Below, piece after piece: positions 10,610 through 21,480 of a DNA stretch of 64,000 nt. The first letter of the stretch is position 1. Each line of letters begins with the position of its first letter. Position numbers and translations under genes: made by a program. This DNA comes from Ichthyophis bannanicus (Eukaryota > Chordata > Amphibia > Gymnophiona > Ichthyophiidae), in assembly GCA_033557465.1 (NCBI GenBank), contig CM066037.1:516328686-516392685 (forward strand). Reading direction: 5' to 3'. The notes below the pieces were generated by a model. The model made no database searches and was not told the DNA's origin. It worked only from the letters and a program-made list of their open reading frames with translations.

Positions 10610-10659
10610 GGGCTTGGGTTTTGCTGGGTGGGTGCCTTAACTGTTTATTTCTTTTTCAG

Positions 10660-11277
10660 ATGAGGGTGTCGGTCCTGGTGGCTGTTGGGTGGCTGGCCAC
10701 TCCTTTGTCCATTGGGCGAGTCTGCGCGCGGTAGACCGCCCTATCGGCGCCAATTTGGGATTGAACCCGTCGTCGGTGGCTGTCCAATGGCTGGGTGTGC
10801 GAGGCATGCAGTGGCCGCATCTGCTGCCTTTGCTGCGAAGCCACGGGAGGACGTCGCGGTGGCCGGCCGCCCTGTTGGTGCATCTGGGCGGAAATGATCT
10901 CTCGTCCTGGTCCTGCCTGCAGTTGATCCGGGCGATTCAAGAGGATCTCGGACTTGTGTCGCGGATGTTTCCTGGGGTTATTGTTCTATGGTCAGACATT
11001 ATTCCAAGGCCGGCTTGTCGGGAGCAGCGTCGTTGGTCCCGGGGGTTGACCAAGGTCAATCGTCAGATTGGTCGTTGGGTATGTGAGAGGGGGGGGGTAC
11101 CAGATCCTGCATGACTGGGCTGATGTGGGGTGTTCGGGGCTTTATCGGGCTGATGGGGTTCATTTGTCGCCGGTTGGCATGGACCTGCTTCTTAATGATT
11201 GGCAGGAGGCCTTGGAATACGTGTCTGGCCATGATGTTCGCTGGTCGCAGCTTTTAGCCGGGGGGGGCGGCACATGA
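10660..11277 (+). pseudogene. DIRS-A SGNH/GDSL-hydrolase-like ORF
   Basis: Directly after the recombinase, an open frame without an ATG follows a good splice acceptor (CCTTAAC, pyrimidine tract, CTTTTTCAG ending at 10,659). It shows AGHSFVHWAS (block I Ser), VHLGGNDL (block III Gly-Asn), WSDIIPR and, after a frame change in a G-run near 11,092, ADGVHLSPVGMDLL (block V Asp-x-x-His). Such esterase-like ORFs are known from Ngaro and some DIRS-group elements of vertebrates. Their role is unknown. The frameshift separates the catalytic Ser from the Asp/His, so this copy is likely dead unless the G-run is a sequence error. Confidence 0.7.
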
Positions 11278-11548
11278 ACAGGGTTATGTGCCGGTGGCGG
11301 GATCCCGGAGGTTTCCGGGGTCCGGAGCAGCAGGCTACAGTTGGGCGGGGTGCCCCTGACCCGGTTAAACCCTCGGACGACTTTTGCTTCCATGGCGAAG
11401 TCGGGGAGAGGGGTATGGTAACTTGCCGGGTGGCGAGTTACGGTATTAGCGGTGGCAGGCACTTTGCTGAGGATGGCTGGTGCAGCCGGGTGCCGCTAAT
11501 TGAGTGGTTTTGAAAATGTATTTTGTTGGACTGTTAAATTTGTTGGCT

Positions 11549-11554
11549 AATAAA
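11549..11554 (+). promoter_or_regulatory. Possible DIRS-A polyadenylation signal
   Basis: AATAAA lies about 270 bases after the SGNH ORF and 130 bases before the right end, followed by a T/G-rich tract (GTTGGTGTGTGGTGTTTTTGTGG pattern). Position and context fit a 3' end signal. Confidence 0.45.
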
Positions 11555-11686
11555 AGCTGCGACCAGTTCTGTTCCATAAAATGTTGGTGTGTGGTGTTTT
11601 TGTGGAGGGGGGGTGGGTTGTTGGTGGGGGGGGAAAGGGGGGTGTAAGGCAGGGGCCTGCAGCGCCGGGTCCGCCTGCCTTGGTTA

Positions 11687-12057
11687 CTAAAATGATGTCT
11701 GGCTCAATTGCCCATTGTACTGTCCTGTTAATTTTTGTAAAAAGTGAGTTGTGTCTCTGATATATGATGGTATTTCCTTTATTAACAGTCTTAAATATGA
11801 GTCTATATACATTGACAAAGGTTCCAAAACCGTACCTCTTGTGGACACTATAGATCTACCAGGTGGATCAGATAAACTCTTATGTATTTTTGGTACTAAA
11901 TATAATTTGGCTATTGTTGACCCTGGTTCATTCACAAAATTCCATTCTTTCTTTGTTATCAAATTTTCTGCTAGAGCTTGAGACATGATTGTTTTTGTGT
12001 TTCTGTAGCCACATTGTTGGATCTTCTGTCAATTTCTTGTATGTTTCTGTAGCTGAC
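11687..12057 (-). pseudogene. PLE-A reverse transcriptase, N-terminal piece
   Basis: Minus frames give TETYKKLTEDPT at the arm edge, then (after a frameshift near 11,990) ALAENLITKKEWNFV, AKLYLVPKIHKS, PPGRSIVSTRGTVLEPLSMYID. The PKIHK and GR.IVS..G motifs are characteristic of Penelope RT fingers. It joins the 4,753-5,910 segment once DIRS-A is removed. Coding begins at the inner edge of the right arm, so the true N-terminus is missing. Confidence 0.85.
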
Positions 12058-12254
12058 AGTTAAATTATAGACAAACTAGGATTAAATTAATAGTTAAAGT
12101 GACTGACAAAGATCAAATTAAAACACAAGTGAAGGGCAGGAAATCATCAGTAACATTTGGATGCATCTAGGGAAAAGGAAAAATAATACAAAAAAAAAAG
12201 GGGAGTGGAGGAAATGGACTGGTACTATTTAAACACAGAACGCTGATGACAGTT

Positions 12255-13791
12255 GTCAGACGGCTGCCTGGGTGAGAATCTTCAGTCTTAGCAAGTGCAT
12301 ATATCTATATGATTTGCAAGGGATTGTGGGCAATGCAGTTCATTCACACCAGACACAGCTGCTCACAATAATTAGTTGTGCTTTTGGGTAAAGCCAATAA
12401 GATATTTATTTATGGGGTTATTTCTCCCAACACAGATATGCTTGGTAGCACATAAATCAGGTTACTTGCTTTCAGTGTTAAACTTGAAAAAACAAAATCA
12501 GGAAAACAACATTTTAACTTATCAGGCAATCAAAGCAAAAGAAATAAGACCTGGTTGGCAACAAACTAGTCTTTTCTGTAGGCTTTAGCTAATATTCTCT
12601 TAGCAATGTCAAACAAACCAAAAGCCACAAAGAAAGAAAAAAACCTGTTCTTTTCAGGTAAACTTCTTATATCTTCCCACATAGATTCCGAAGTGATTCT
12701 CTCAGAGCCCACAAGCAATTAGGTAAGGCTCAATTGCTAGCAGTTATCCAGCTGAAACCCCTTAGCTGGCTTGCTTTCTACTGCGTGGCTAGAAATCCTA
12801 CACAGGAGCTTTTCTGAGTAGATTAAAGAACAAGTTTGTATTTCTTTGTGATGGTTGCTGTACTTTATAACAGAAAATCACCAAAGGAGTTTAGACAGAG
12901 AGCAGTCCATGTAAACAGATTCTTCATCTGCTATCACCCCCTCTTCTTCAACAAGCATGGGTTCAATATCATGGATTGGCACAGATGAATCTCCCAATGG
13001 AGCACTTTCAGGAGAATACTTGTTTCCCTGCTGTCTTTCAAGGTTATAGCTAGGGCATAGATCAGTGTTCATACCTGAGCTTCCATTGCTGTTAGAGTTC
13101 CTCTCTATATAGCCTGGCCAGTATGTAGTCCAGTTCTTATGTCCAGCCTTCCAATCCAGATCCCTGGACACTGGATCTCTCTTCACATACCTTCTGGCAC
13201 AGGTCTTAGGGTCCCTTCCACGTGCAGCCGTCTCCCTCACAGGTACCGTCTGGAGATTCCTAGTTCTGCAGCACCATTCCTCTGGCTTTCCCCAGTCCAA
13301 TGGTGTATGCTGGCCCTTGGAATGCCTCCCAGTATACGTACTGCTCTGGACTCTTCTAGACCTCTCAAAGGCTTTTCTCCTCTTTCTTCCAAAGGGTTTC
13401 TTTCCCTCTCTGTCCGTCCGGTTTGGCTTCTGCTTCTGATGATCCTCCTGATGATGAAGATGATCAAGCTCAAGCTGCTTCTCTGTAGAATAAACTCTAC
13501 CTTTATTCAGCTTAGATGAGTGCTCCTCCCTAACAGCGCAGCTGTGCTGAATCAGGCCCTGCCCTTTGAGATGAGTGCTTAGGGATTACCTCATAGCCCT
13601 CCTGATTGAACACACGTTTCCCCACTTCAGCTCCTCTAATGGCTGTTGGAAACCTGGTGCATTCTGGGACTGGTAGTCTTTTATGGGAAAATTCTGTTTT
13701 TTATTTCTACCAGAACTGACAGGTTGCTTGTTCAGAGTCACTTCACCTTTTCTATAGCTCCTTCCTGAGCTATGATAAGCTTCCTTATCAC
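12255..13791. mobile_element. Unclassified 1.5 kb insertion in the PLE-A right arm
   Basis: Comparison with the unbroken left arm defines the insertion exactly; ACAGTT is present at 12,249-12,254 and 13,792-13,797. I see no long terminal repeats or recognised protein. A minus-strand frame of 140 codons (12,878-13,300) is Arg/Ser-rich and unlike anything I know. A TGGGACTGGTAGTC motif near the right end recalls end sequences of some vertebrate DNA transposons, but this is weak. Confidence 0.6.
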
Positions 13792-14003
13792 ACAGTTCAC
13801 ATGTGCGATACAGCTGGGAAGAAGAAAAGCAGATGAATGGAAAGCTGACAGCGTTCATAGTACTTGTATAACGGTGGTAATCCAAGGAAACATAGCGGTA
13901 TAGTACATGATTTGGGCAAATCAATAGTAATCATTAGAAGACAAAAAAATAAGCACAGACGTGATAAATTAGTAAAATTATTATTAGTGCTTTTGAAAAG
14001 AAA

Positions 14004-14070
14004 CCTCCCCCTGAAGAAACTCAACACAGTGAAACGCAGAGAAGGTACTGAGGTATGGCATTGGGGAAAG
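14004..14070 (+). ncRNA. Hammerhead-ribozyme-like motif, PLE-A right arm
   Basis: The same motif as at 1,145-1,210, here on the plus strand: CCCC-CTGAAGA-ACT/AGT-GAA-ACGC...GCAT-T-GGGG. One helix III pair is lost here (GCAT instead of GCGT), so this copy is probably weaker. Confidence 0.5.
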
Positions 14071-14407
14071 CACAGAAAAGCTAAGCACTGTTTCATGTTT
14101 TGAAAAACAAAGAAAAAAAAGAAAAAAACATAATAAAGAGGAGAGATTTTTTTGGGAAAAAAAACGAATGGTATAAAGACAAGGTCATTGATGCGAAAAG
14201 ACGCACAGCCATTAGATACGCTATAAGTCTGAAAGTTGGCATTCTTGATAAGTGAGACCTTTTGTCCATAATTAATTCAAACTCATTATCCTAATAGCGA
14301 AAGGGTTAAGATACGTATTGAGTAGCATGAAAATTAATGATTGAAATTAAATAATATCACGATCTAAAAGATATAAATAAGTAGTGTGTGTGTTAATGAG
14401 GATTAAA

Positions 14408-14580
14408 CAGTAGAGAGTAGATCTGCTATTTTTCGTTTCACCGTTAGTGTCAACTCTGTTGAGTGATGTTTAATATATATGATGCAGTGTGATGTTTTTA
14501 TTATATTTGGATCTGTATTTTATATTTTAATGTTGTGTATCTCTTCTTCAGCTCTAGTAAATGAGAATAAATAAATATCT
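14408..14580 (+). mobile_element. PLE-A target duplication (right) and 3' tail of the split LINE
   Basis: The 16-base repeat (14,408-14,423) is followed by AT-rich LINE 3' UTR-like sequence ending in AGAATAAATAAATA near 14,575. It completes the LINE that begins at 535. Confidence 0.5.
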
Positions 14581-15271
14581 TGTCTGATATCAGTAAATGC
14601 ATGTTTTATTAGGGACCATCACTCAATTACTGCTTCTGTCTAGTTAATATAGACCATACCAAACGACACTTTTTCAGTAGCCTAAAGGAAATAAAGTTTA
14701 TAGGATCACCATGCCTATTCTGTGTCTGTCCCCAAATAGCTCCCCCTAACAACTTCTGTGTTTGGTGTTCCACCCAAATCAAATTTTCTGGAAATGTCAG
14801 GAGGGCCAAGAAGAGCCAAAAAAGGTAAAATTAGACCTTACCTGCTAATTATCTTTCCTTAAATCCCTCCAATCCAGTCATGTGGGTTATCTCCCTTCAC
14901 CAGCAGCTTAAGACTGAGCATGTCAGCTTTGTGATGTCACAGTAGAAGAGCTCCTTCCCCTGACTCCAGAACCAGTATTCTACTGACAGACTCCAAAGAG
15001 AGCACAAATGAGGTTAACACTAACCTTTTATAATTTTTTTTAACGGAACCTGTCAGCTTAATGAACTATGCACAGCCCGAACATGTACAAGATTAAGAGA
15101 CATGGTTGTCACCGCATCGACAAGTGCCCGAGAAGGACCCTGAAAATTTACCACTTCTCACCTTCAGAACTTCAACAGTACTCTCTTATGAGCCCCTCTA
15201 AGACACCGGCCTGAGCTCACCTTCACATTCAAATCTTGAAAGACAGACATCAGAATGGAAGTGTTGGAGAC

Positions 15272-15372
15272 TGAACTGGAGGGATTTAAGGAAAGTTAGA
15301 TAATAAGCAGGTAAGGTCTAAATTTCACCTTCCTTATCGTCCCTCCAGTCCAGTCCAGACGTGTAGGATGTA
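15272..15372. repeat. DIRS-B internal complementary region
   Basis: 15,272-15,331 is the inverted copy of the left terminus (TAGACCTTACCTGCT and ATTATCT...CCTTAAATCCCTCC in reverse). The next 40 bases (CCTTATC.TCCCTCCAGTCCAG) match the right terminus. This back-to-back joining of both ends is the template for closing a DIRS circle. Confidence 0.75.
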
Positions 15373-15429
15373 CCAGAGTAGTACTCAACTATGGAAGGGA
15401 CCCACAAGCACAGCCTAGAGCACAATGGT

Positions 15430-16400
15430 GCCAAACCTCACGTCCCTGGAAGTTTGCATATCTAAACAATAATGATGCATGAAAATATGCAGCAAAAACC
15501 AAGTCACTGCTCTGCAAATGTCAAACAGTGGTACCAGACCATATTCAGTTCAGGATGCCACTTAAGCCCTGGTCGAATGCGCCCGCAAATCAGGCAGGGG
15601 CTTATGCTTCAACAGGTAGGCTGAAGTAATGGCCTCCTTCACCCAACAAGCTACCAAAGCCTTGAATGCCATCTCTTCCTTGTGCAAACCACCAAACAAG
15701 ACAAAAAGGTGACTTGTCGCTTGACATAGTGACGTAACATTCTGCGCACATCCAAGGAGCACAACTATCACTCCCCCGAAACCTCCACTGAGGAAGGAAA
15801 GACCGGGAGAGTCACGTCCTGATTCAGATGAAAACCCGAGACAATCTTGGAAAGAAAAGATGGAACCAGCCTCCACACCACCTTTTCCCTGGAAATAAAC
15901 AGGAAAGGTTCTCTGCAAGACATCATCTGCAACTCCAAACTCCTAAGGGCCGAACAGATAGCGACTAAAGAGACAGTCTTAAGCATAAGATCTTTTAGGG
16001 TGGCCTGTGCCAGTGGCTCAAAGAGCACCTCCATCAGTGCCAAGAGAACCAAATTGAGATCCCACAGGGGGGCAATCGTACAAACCAGCAGATGGATTTG
16101 TTTTACAGCTCTGAGGAACCAGACCACATCTGGGTGCACTGCAAGAGACCCCTTGCACCCAACCCCGGTAATACGTCAGAGTCGCTACTTGGACATGCAA
16201 GGAGTTCAAAGCCAAACCTGCCTGTAAGGCAGTCAAAATATCCGGAAGGGAGGACAAGAGAGCCCGAAGCAGTTGTCCACACACCAACTCTCAAACACAC
16301 GTTAGACTCTAATATGCAATAAAGACAGAGCGCTTCCAAGCCTTCAACAAGGTGGCCGCCACCGGTGCCAAATAGTCCTTACATCTCAACATCACCCTTT
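15430..16400 (-). pseudogene. DIRS-B tyrosine recombinase remnant
   Basis: Minus-strand pieces include LLKAWKRSVF (N-terminal part), LWDLNLVLLALM, FEPLAQATLKDLMLKTVSLVAI, FKALVACWVKEAI, LRAHSTRA (His-x-x-Arg) and, further on, DICRAVTW...FMHHYCLD with the likely catalytic Tyr. At least four frame breaks separate them. The motif order and spacing match DIRS recombinases. Confidence 0.75.
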
Positions 16401-17760
16401 CAAAAGCCAGACCCATAAGAGAAAATTGATCTGCTTGTGGCATGAGAATGGGGCCCTGTGAGATCAAGTTGACCACAGTTGGCAGCCGCCATGGCTCCGC
16501 TATCAACAACCTGTGGAGATCAGTGCACCACGGTCTCTGGGGCCAATCTAGGGTAATTAAGATCATCTGGCCCTGGTGCACTTCCATCCGCTAGATGAGG
16601 CAGCCGATGAGATGCCATGGAGGGAACACATACAAGAGCCCCTCTCTTGGCCACTGCTGCACCAAAGCGTTGAACCCCTCCAACATTCTCTCTCTGAGCC
16701 TGCTGAAAAATGGTTCACCTTGGCATTTGAGGCTGAGGCCATCTGGTCTTTTGAAAGGGGATTGAAAGGAAGTTTTGATGTGAATGTCTTCATGCTCTAG
16801 ATTCCGGAGCTTTCTGTATCAGTGGAAAGATATTCAGCTGATTGGAAGTGTATGGTTTTAAACGTGATCGTTAGTGCCTTATATTTAATATGGGATGGTA
16901 AAGGGAGCCAGTGTAAGCTTTTTAGCTATGGAGTAATATGTTCCTGTTGTGCAGCTCCTGTGATTAATTGAGCTGCAGTATTCCGAGCTAGCTGTAGGGC
17001 ATGGATAGTGTGCTTGGATCAAATTACAATAGTCCAGGTGTGAAATGATTATGGTCGGGCATATGGTGTAGAAATGGTTGTGGTCCAGTAAAGGGCGGAG
17101 GTTCTGAAGGACTTTCATTCTGTAATAAGCAGTAGATTCCATTTTCTTGATCTGCATCTGTATGTTTAATCACTGGTCTAGGGTCACACTCCAAGATATT
17201 TCACCTCCTATTGCCCTGTCTCACTGCCAGAACAACAGACTTCAGCGTTTCCATATGAAAGTGAGGAACTCTGAGATTCCTGTTTATGTGCTGGAGATCC
17301 AGGATAGGCCGAAAGGAGCCCTTTTTCTTGGGCGCCATGAAATAGATGGAGTATCTACCAAACCCTAATTGGTCGCTCAGGACCTGTATTACCGCCTCCA
17401 GATGAAGTAGCCACTATTAATGTGTCCTGCAGTAGCCGAACCTTCACAGGAGCTTTGTAGGGCAACAGCATGAAGGCAATGGAGAGCAGGCAAGCGAATT
17501 CAAGGGCATACCTTTTGCAAATGACCTTTAGCATCCACTGGCTGGACATTATGTTGGCCCAGAGTAAAACTGCTGTTGCAGACCGCCCACAGGTATCAAG
17601 TCTGTCTGAGCCAGCCTCGCTTCATTGGCGCTTCTTGGGAGGTACTGAGGCTGCAAAATAATAGCCTCTGCTGGCCCCCCTATGGCCAACAAAAGGGCTG
17701 GCCCTGGGATGCCTAATGACCATGCTGAAAGGGGGCAAAATGGACCACTTGAAACCATCA
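16401..17760 (-). pseudogene. DIRS-B RT/RNase H remnant (split by a LINE)
   Basis: The minus strand carries YALEFACLL...LLPYKAPVKV and FRPILDLQHINRNLRV...FHMETLKSV at 17,200-17,550, characteristic of DIRS RT. Beyond a LINE insert it carries the RNase H end and MILITLDWPQRPW...LISQGPILMPQ at 16,309-16,790. RT motifs B and C are not recognisable; the LINE and deletions removed them. Confidence 0.7.
16796..17190 (-). mobile_element. LINE RT fragment inside DIRS-B
   Basis: The minus strand encodes GVTLDQWLNIQMQIKK...AYYRMKVL, NLRPLLDHNHF and ISHLDYCNLI, the C-terminal thumb region of an L2/CR1-type ORF2. It is truncated at both ends and inserted between DIRS-B RT segments. Confidence 0.65.
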
Positions 17761-17789
17761 AAAATCATGAGGCTGACTGAAGACACTGG

Positions 17790-18730
17790 TTTCGCCCCCC
17801 CTCCCCCACCTTAGGTCGATCTTCTAGAATCAGAGACCCCCTTGGAGTCTCCCAGATCCTTGACCAACTTATCCAATGCCTCCACAAACAAACGTTTACC
17901 CTTGAAGGGAAGATTATGGAGGCATGTCTTAGAAGAAACATCAGCTGACCAATTGCATAACCAGAGAAAACATCTGGCCACAATGACTGAAGCCATACTC
18001 TTGGCAGAGATCTGTACTAAATCATAAAACACAACTGCCAGGTAAGTTGAGGCTGACTCCAGCTTAGCCGCCTCAAGGAGTGGATGACCTGTCAGTGGAT
18101 GACCTGTCTCTAGATCCATGCCCAATAAATTCTGGGACCAGTGTATGCATGCCCTTGTCACATAGGCTCCACAAATAGAAGCCTGAAGGGGTATGACACT
18201 GGTATCGAGTGCCTGCTTCAAGAGGATCTTGCACACTTTTCAAGGCCACTCCGCCTTCCACAGGAATCACAGTCTTGTCACTACCGAGACCAGAGCATCC
18301 ACCTTTGGTATCTTAAAAAGATTTTTCTCTACCTGTGGGATGGGGTACAGATGAGCCACAGCTCTACCACCCCTCAACCCTGTTTCGGGCACCCCCCTAC
18401 GCCATCTCTATTTGTTTAATGAACCTATGAACCGGGAAGGAGGTCTGAGAGAACAAACTCCTGCAGCAGAGGATCTTCCAAAGGTTCTTTTGTCATCACT
18501 GATGCCTGGGCAATGTTAAGCGCTGCAAAAGAATGGCTAATAAGAGAAGCCAGCTCCTCTTGCCTAAAGATCCACACCATATTAGGGTCTTCCCCTGGAG
18601 GAATCTCATAATCCTACAAATTTGGGATTGCCATCTCACCCCAGAGATCTGACGGCCCCTCCAAAGGATCCTCCGAGACACCTGACTGAGGAGATACTTG
18701 CTCCACCCATCGGTCTTCTTCCATATGCTT
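17790..18730 (-). pseudogene. DIRS-B gag remnant
   Basis: The clearest part (17,811-18,236) has ILLKQALDTSVIPLQASICGAY and RCFLWLCNWSADVSSKTCLHNLPFKG..LF...LDKLVKDLGDSK. The WSAD.SSK...LPFKG.LF motif is typical of vertebrate DIRS gag proteins. The upstream half is acidic and broken by stops. Confidence 0.65.
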
Positions 18731-19834
18731 CCTCTTTTGTGGAACCAGCTACTTGATCAAATGTCCTTTTTACTGTCCCCCTTTGCACTGAATTGCTGCC
18801 CAGGCTCTGCTTTAAGCAGTAAGCCTGGTGGCAGCAGTAACTCAAAATCTGGCGAAAAAGGGGTCATGAGGAGCCAGAAGTACTTGAATCTGAAGTTACT
18901 GATGCAGAAATGTGAGTTGGCTGCTTTGTTTGCAATCACGTCTACATCTGATTGTAAAATGAAGGAAGGAGGGAATATGGTCACGGTTCCTGCAAAAACT
19001 GCAGGAACCACCGAGTGAGGAGAAGGGTGCTCTGAAGCCTCCAACAAATTCTCCATGACCCCCAATGGTTAAAACACCCAGGGAAATAATTGCCTCCGCT
19101 GATTTCCCCTCATGAATGGAAAGATCTGCATAGCCCCGCAGCCGATGAGCCCCAATAACTGCCACAAGCAAAACAAGGAGAATTTTGCCATTTGCATGAA
19201 AGCCACACAGACAAAACAAGCCGACAGCCCAAGGAAAGAAAGAACAAAACCGAACACTCACCAAACTGAAACACGGACCAGCTCCATGGTTAAACAAACC
19301 CAGCTGTTTGCCTGTCCCCGACTTCGATGGCGTTCACTGGCTTAAGGCTCCTTTTTGAGATTTTTTTGTGTTTGTTTTTGTTTTTTTTAAAAGGTACAGC
19401 ACCCAATCTAAACAGCCGAGGATTGCAAAGGGAAGTCAGTCAGCCTTACTCAAATGGACTGCTGGATTGCCCAGCTGGGGGGGGGGGGAATGGGCCTGGT
19501 CCATCAGATGTTTAATCCCGAAGGGCACCTAGCCAACCAAAAGGCCTCAGAGAAGTGGGAGCAGTCCCTGCCTTCTGCACACCAAACCGTGAACAGCATC
19601 CTCAAGCTGTCAGAATGCCCATCCAAATAAGTCTTGTTTGTTTTTTATTTTATTGTCCTTTCAGTGGAGTCCAGCCTATGCAAAAGCTCCTCACCAGCTG
19701 CTGGAGGCTGAGATACTGGTTCTGAAGTCAGGGAAAGGAGCTTTTCTACTGTGACATCACAAACCTAACATGCTCAGTCTCCAGCTGCTGGTGAAGGGAG
19801 ATAACCCACATGTCTGGACTGGAGGGATAAGGAA

Positions 19835-21195
19835 GTAGTATTTGTGCTTGGATCCACATATATATGCGCAAGTAGCTTGGAATCAGGTTCCATTAGTTAT
19901 TATTTGGAAGTTATAGTAATAAAATCAACCAGATGCTATTCCTAAACTAAAAGCACTACATTAACAGTTTTATGCCAAACAATATTAGAAAAACTGTATA
20001 ATTGTTTCTAAAAAATATATCTATGAAGAATGCTAACTTGAAGCACCCTTTCCTATGAAACAAACCAGGCAACTTAGAAGTGAAGGACAGTAAAGCACAA
20101 AATTGGTGGAGCAAAATAAAAAAAAAATCTGTGCTGATTTTTTTGTGTCTAATCAATAATTTTGGACAATAATATTTAATATGCTGGAGGATGTCATGGG
20201 TAATACCAGGAAAGGTGACTACTCCATCTTTGTTTTAGTATCAGACTGCAACTGCCTGACTGCAACCTTTGAAGAAAATGACAAAGATTCAGTCGTCACT
20301 CTGACATATTTCGCAAGAGATACATACAATGGTCATTTTTGAAAGAAAACAGAATAATTAATCTTGGACATGTTCAATTGACCCCGATAAAAGTTCTCTT
20401 TTGGAGCTCTGCTCTAACAGAATCTGCTTTGAGGTTTACATCAAAATTGTCTTTACTGAGGTAATCCTGGGTGCAAGAGGACTGAAGCTACTGAAATACA
20501 TTTAATGTAAAACATGTATCCATCATAAAGACTGATACCTCCACCCACAGGAGAAAGCTTTCTATGAAGGTTCAGCAAAGCAGAAATGTTCATGAGTGAG
20601 TGAAGGCCCGTTGTAAAAAAACACTGTAGTTGTGAAGGACAAAGGAGATTAATGTTTACTGTGTATTATTGTTGCCCAAGGTTGCTCTACAAAAAAATTC
20701 AGCCCTTGATCATATCTGTGTTGAGAGATTACCATGTCAGAAACAGCAATCAAAATAGTTGTGGATTCAGTCTTGAGAGGATGTTGACATCTGTGATGTT
20801 GAGGAAGTTACAATGAAGGGATAGCAATGATTATGCCTGCATGAGCTCATTCTTCTGAGCAGTCATAAGATGAAGAAGTGTACAAGTCTTTCAGCATGTT
20901 CATGACTTCTGTACCTACTTAGTCACCATCATTAGGTACCATCTTTGATATGAAAGTTTGAACTGTGGTGTACTAGTTCTCTCTATGCTCTCCTCAGTAC
21001 TGCACCCCAGGGTTACCAGATCTTTTACATATTTTGATATCAGCACCCCAGACTACCCTGTCCTCCTTGATGTCATCAACAAAATACATCCAGTAAACAT
21101 CCATAAACAAGAATGGGCCTTCACATGAAACATGCTTTAGAAAATGAAGAAATCCACAACAAAAGCAACCCAAAAACTGTAAGCCAACCCAAAAA
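19835..21195. other. Unassigned AT-rich interval
   Basis: I see no convincing ORF, terminal repeat or recognised motif. Only chance frames under 70 codons are present. Confidence 0.5.
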
Positions 21196-21418
21196 TACTA
21201 GTTTATGAACAAAAAGACCAAACCCAAAACAGAGTAAACCAAAACATTTAAATACTTTTTTTTGTCGGCCTGTATCAAAGTGAGGAACAAACCCCTACTT
21301 ATGAAATGTCCATTTTCCTCAATGAATTGCAGTAAAAGAAGCAAACATGATTTAAGCAAAACACAAAAAAGCTGATTTGAGGAGGACAATCTTCACGCAC
21401 TGGTTTAAAAGTCAAGAA

Positions 21419-21480
21419 TGCACGACGCAGTACCGTGTTTCGGGTCCACTGCACATTTTCAAGAACCTGCATCAGGTGTT
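21419..21480 (-). ncRNA. Hammerhead-like motif, left arm of the 21 kb pair
   Basis: Minus strand: CAC-CTGATGCA-GGTTC...GGACC-CGAA-A, then a GTC triplet followed by GTG, which can pair with CAC (helix I). GGTTC/GGACC gives helix II. One C is extra within the CTGANGA core, so activity is uncertain. Confidence 0.45.

Larger units (their letters stand above)
5918..11684 (+). mobile_element. DIRS-A, tyrosine-recombinase retrotransposon with SGNH ORF
   Basis: A 5.8 kb GC-rich block sits inside AT-rich PLE sequence. The interrupted PLE reading resumes at both edges (VVTLDV at 5,910 on the left; the upstream RT piece at 11,687 on the right). ORF order on the plus strand is gag-like, RT/RNase H, tyrosine recombinase, SGNH-like. 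Integration by recombinase agrees with the lack of a clear target duplication; three bases (CTA) at the junctions are ambiguous. The base composition differs sharply from the flanks. Confidence 0.85.
12058..14407 (+). repeat. PLE-A terminal repeat (right arm, interrupted)
   Basis: 12,058-12,254 and 13,792-14,407 together are the reverse complement of 807-1,641. The arm is split by a 1.5 kb insertion flanked by ACAGTT. Confidence 0.85.
764..14410 (-). mobile_element. Penelope-like retroelement PLE-A with inverted terminal arms
   Basis: The element is bounded by the 13-16 bp duplication and by inverted arms (807-1,641 and 12,058-14,407, the latter interrupted). Minus-strand coding runs from 12,057 down to about 1,690 and contains a Penelope-type reverse transcriptase and a GIY-YIG endonuclease. 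Coding starts in mid-RT directly at the inner edge of the upstream arm, so the copy is 5' truncated and joined to an inverted terminal repeat, as is known for PLEs. About 40 extra bases (764-806) lie beyond the left arm only, like the one-sided tail described for Penelope. It carries three nested insertions. Confidence 0.85.
14824..19834 (-). mobile_element. DIRS-B retrotransposon (degenerate)
   Basis: Inverted termini of about 140 bp (14,824-14,965 and 19,690-19,834) share GTGGGTTATCTCCCTTCACC and GATGTCACAGTAGAA. An internal complementary region at about 15,272-15,372 joins sequences complementary to both ends, a DIRS hallmark. The minus-strand order is gag, RT/RNase H, recombinase. All genes are broken. 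It belongs to the same family as DIRS-C at 47,331. Confidence 0.85.

Noticed and set aside
19111..19345. Host exon candidates in 18.7-19.4 kb
   Set aside because: Located inside DIRS-B 5' region; no splice-flanked conserved frame.
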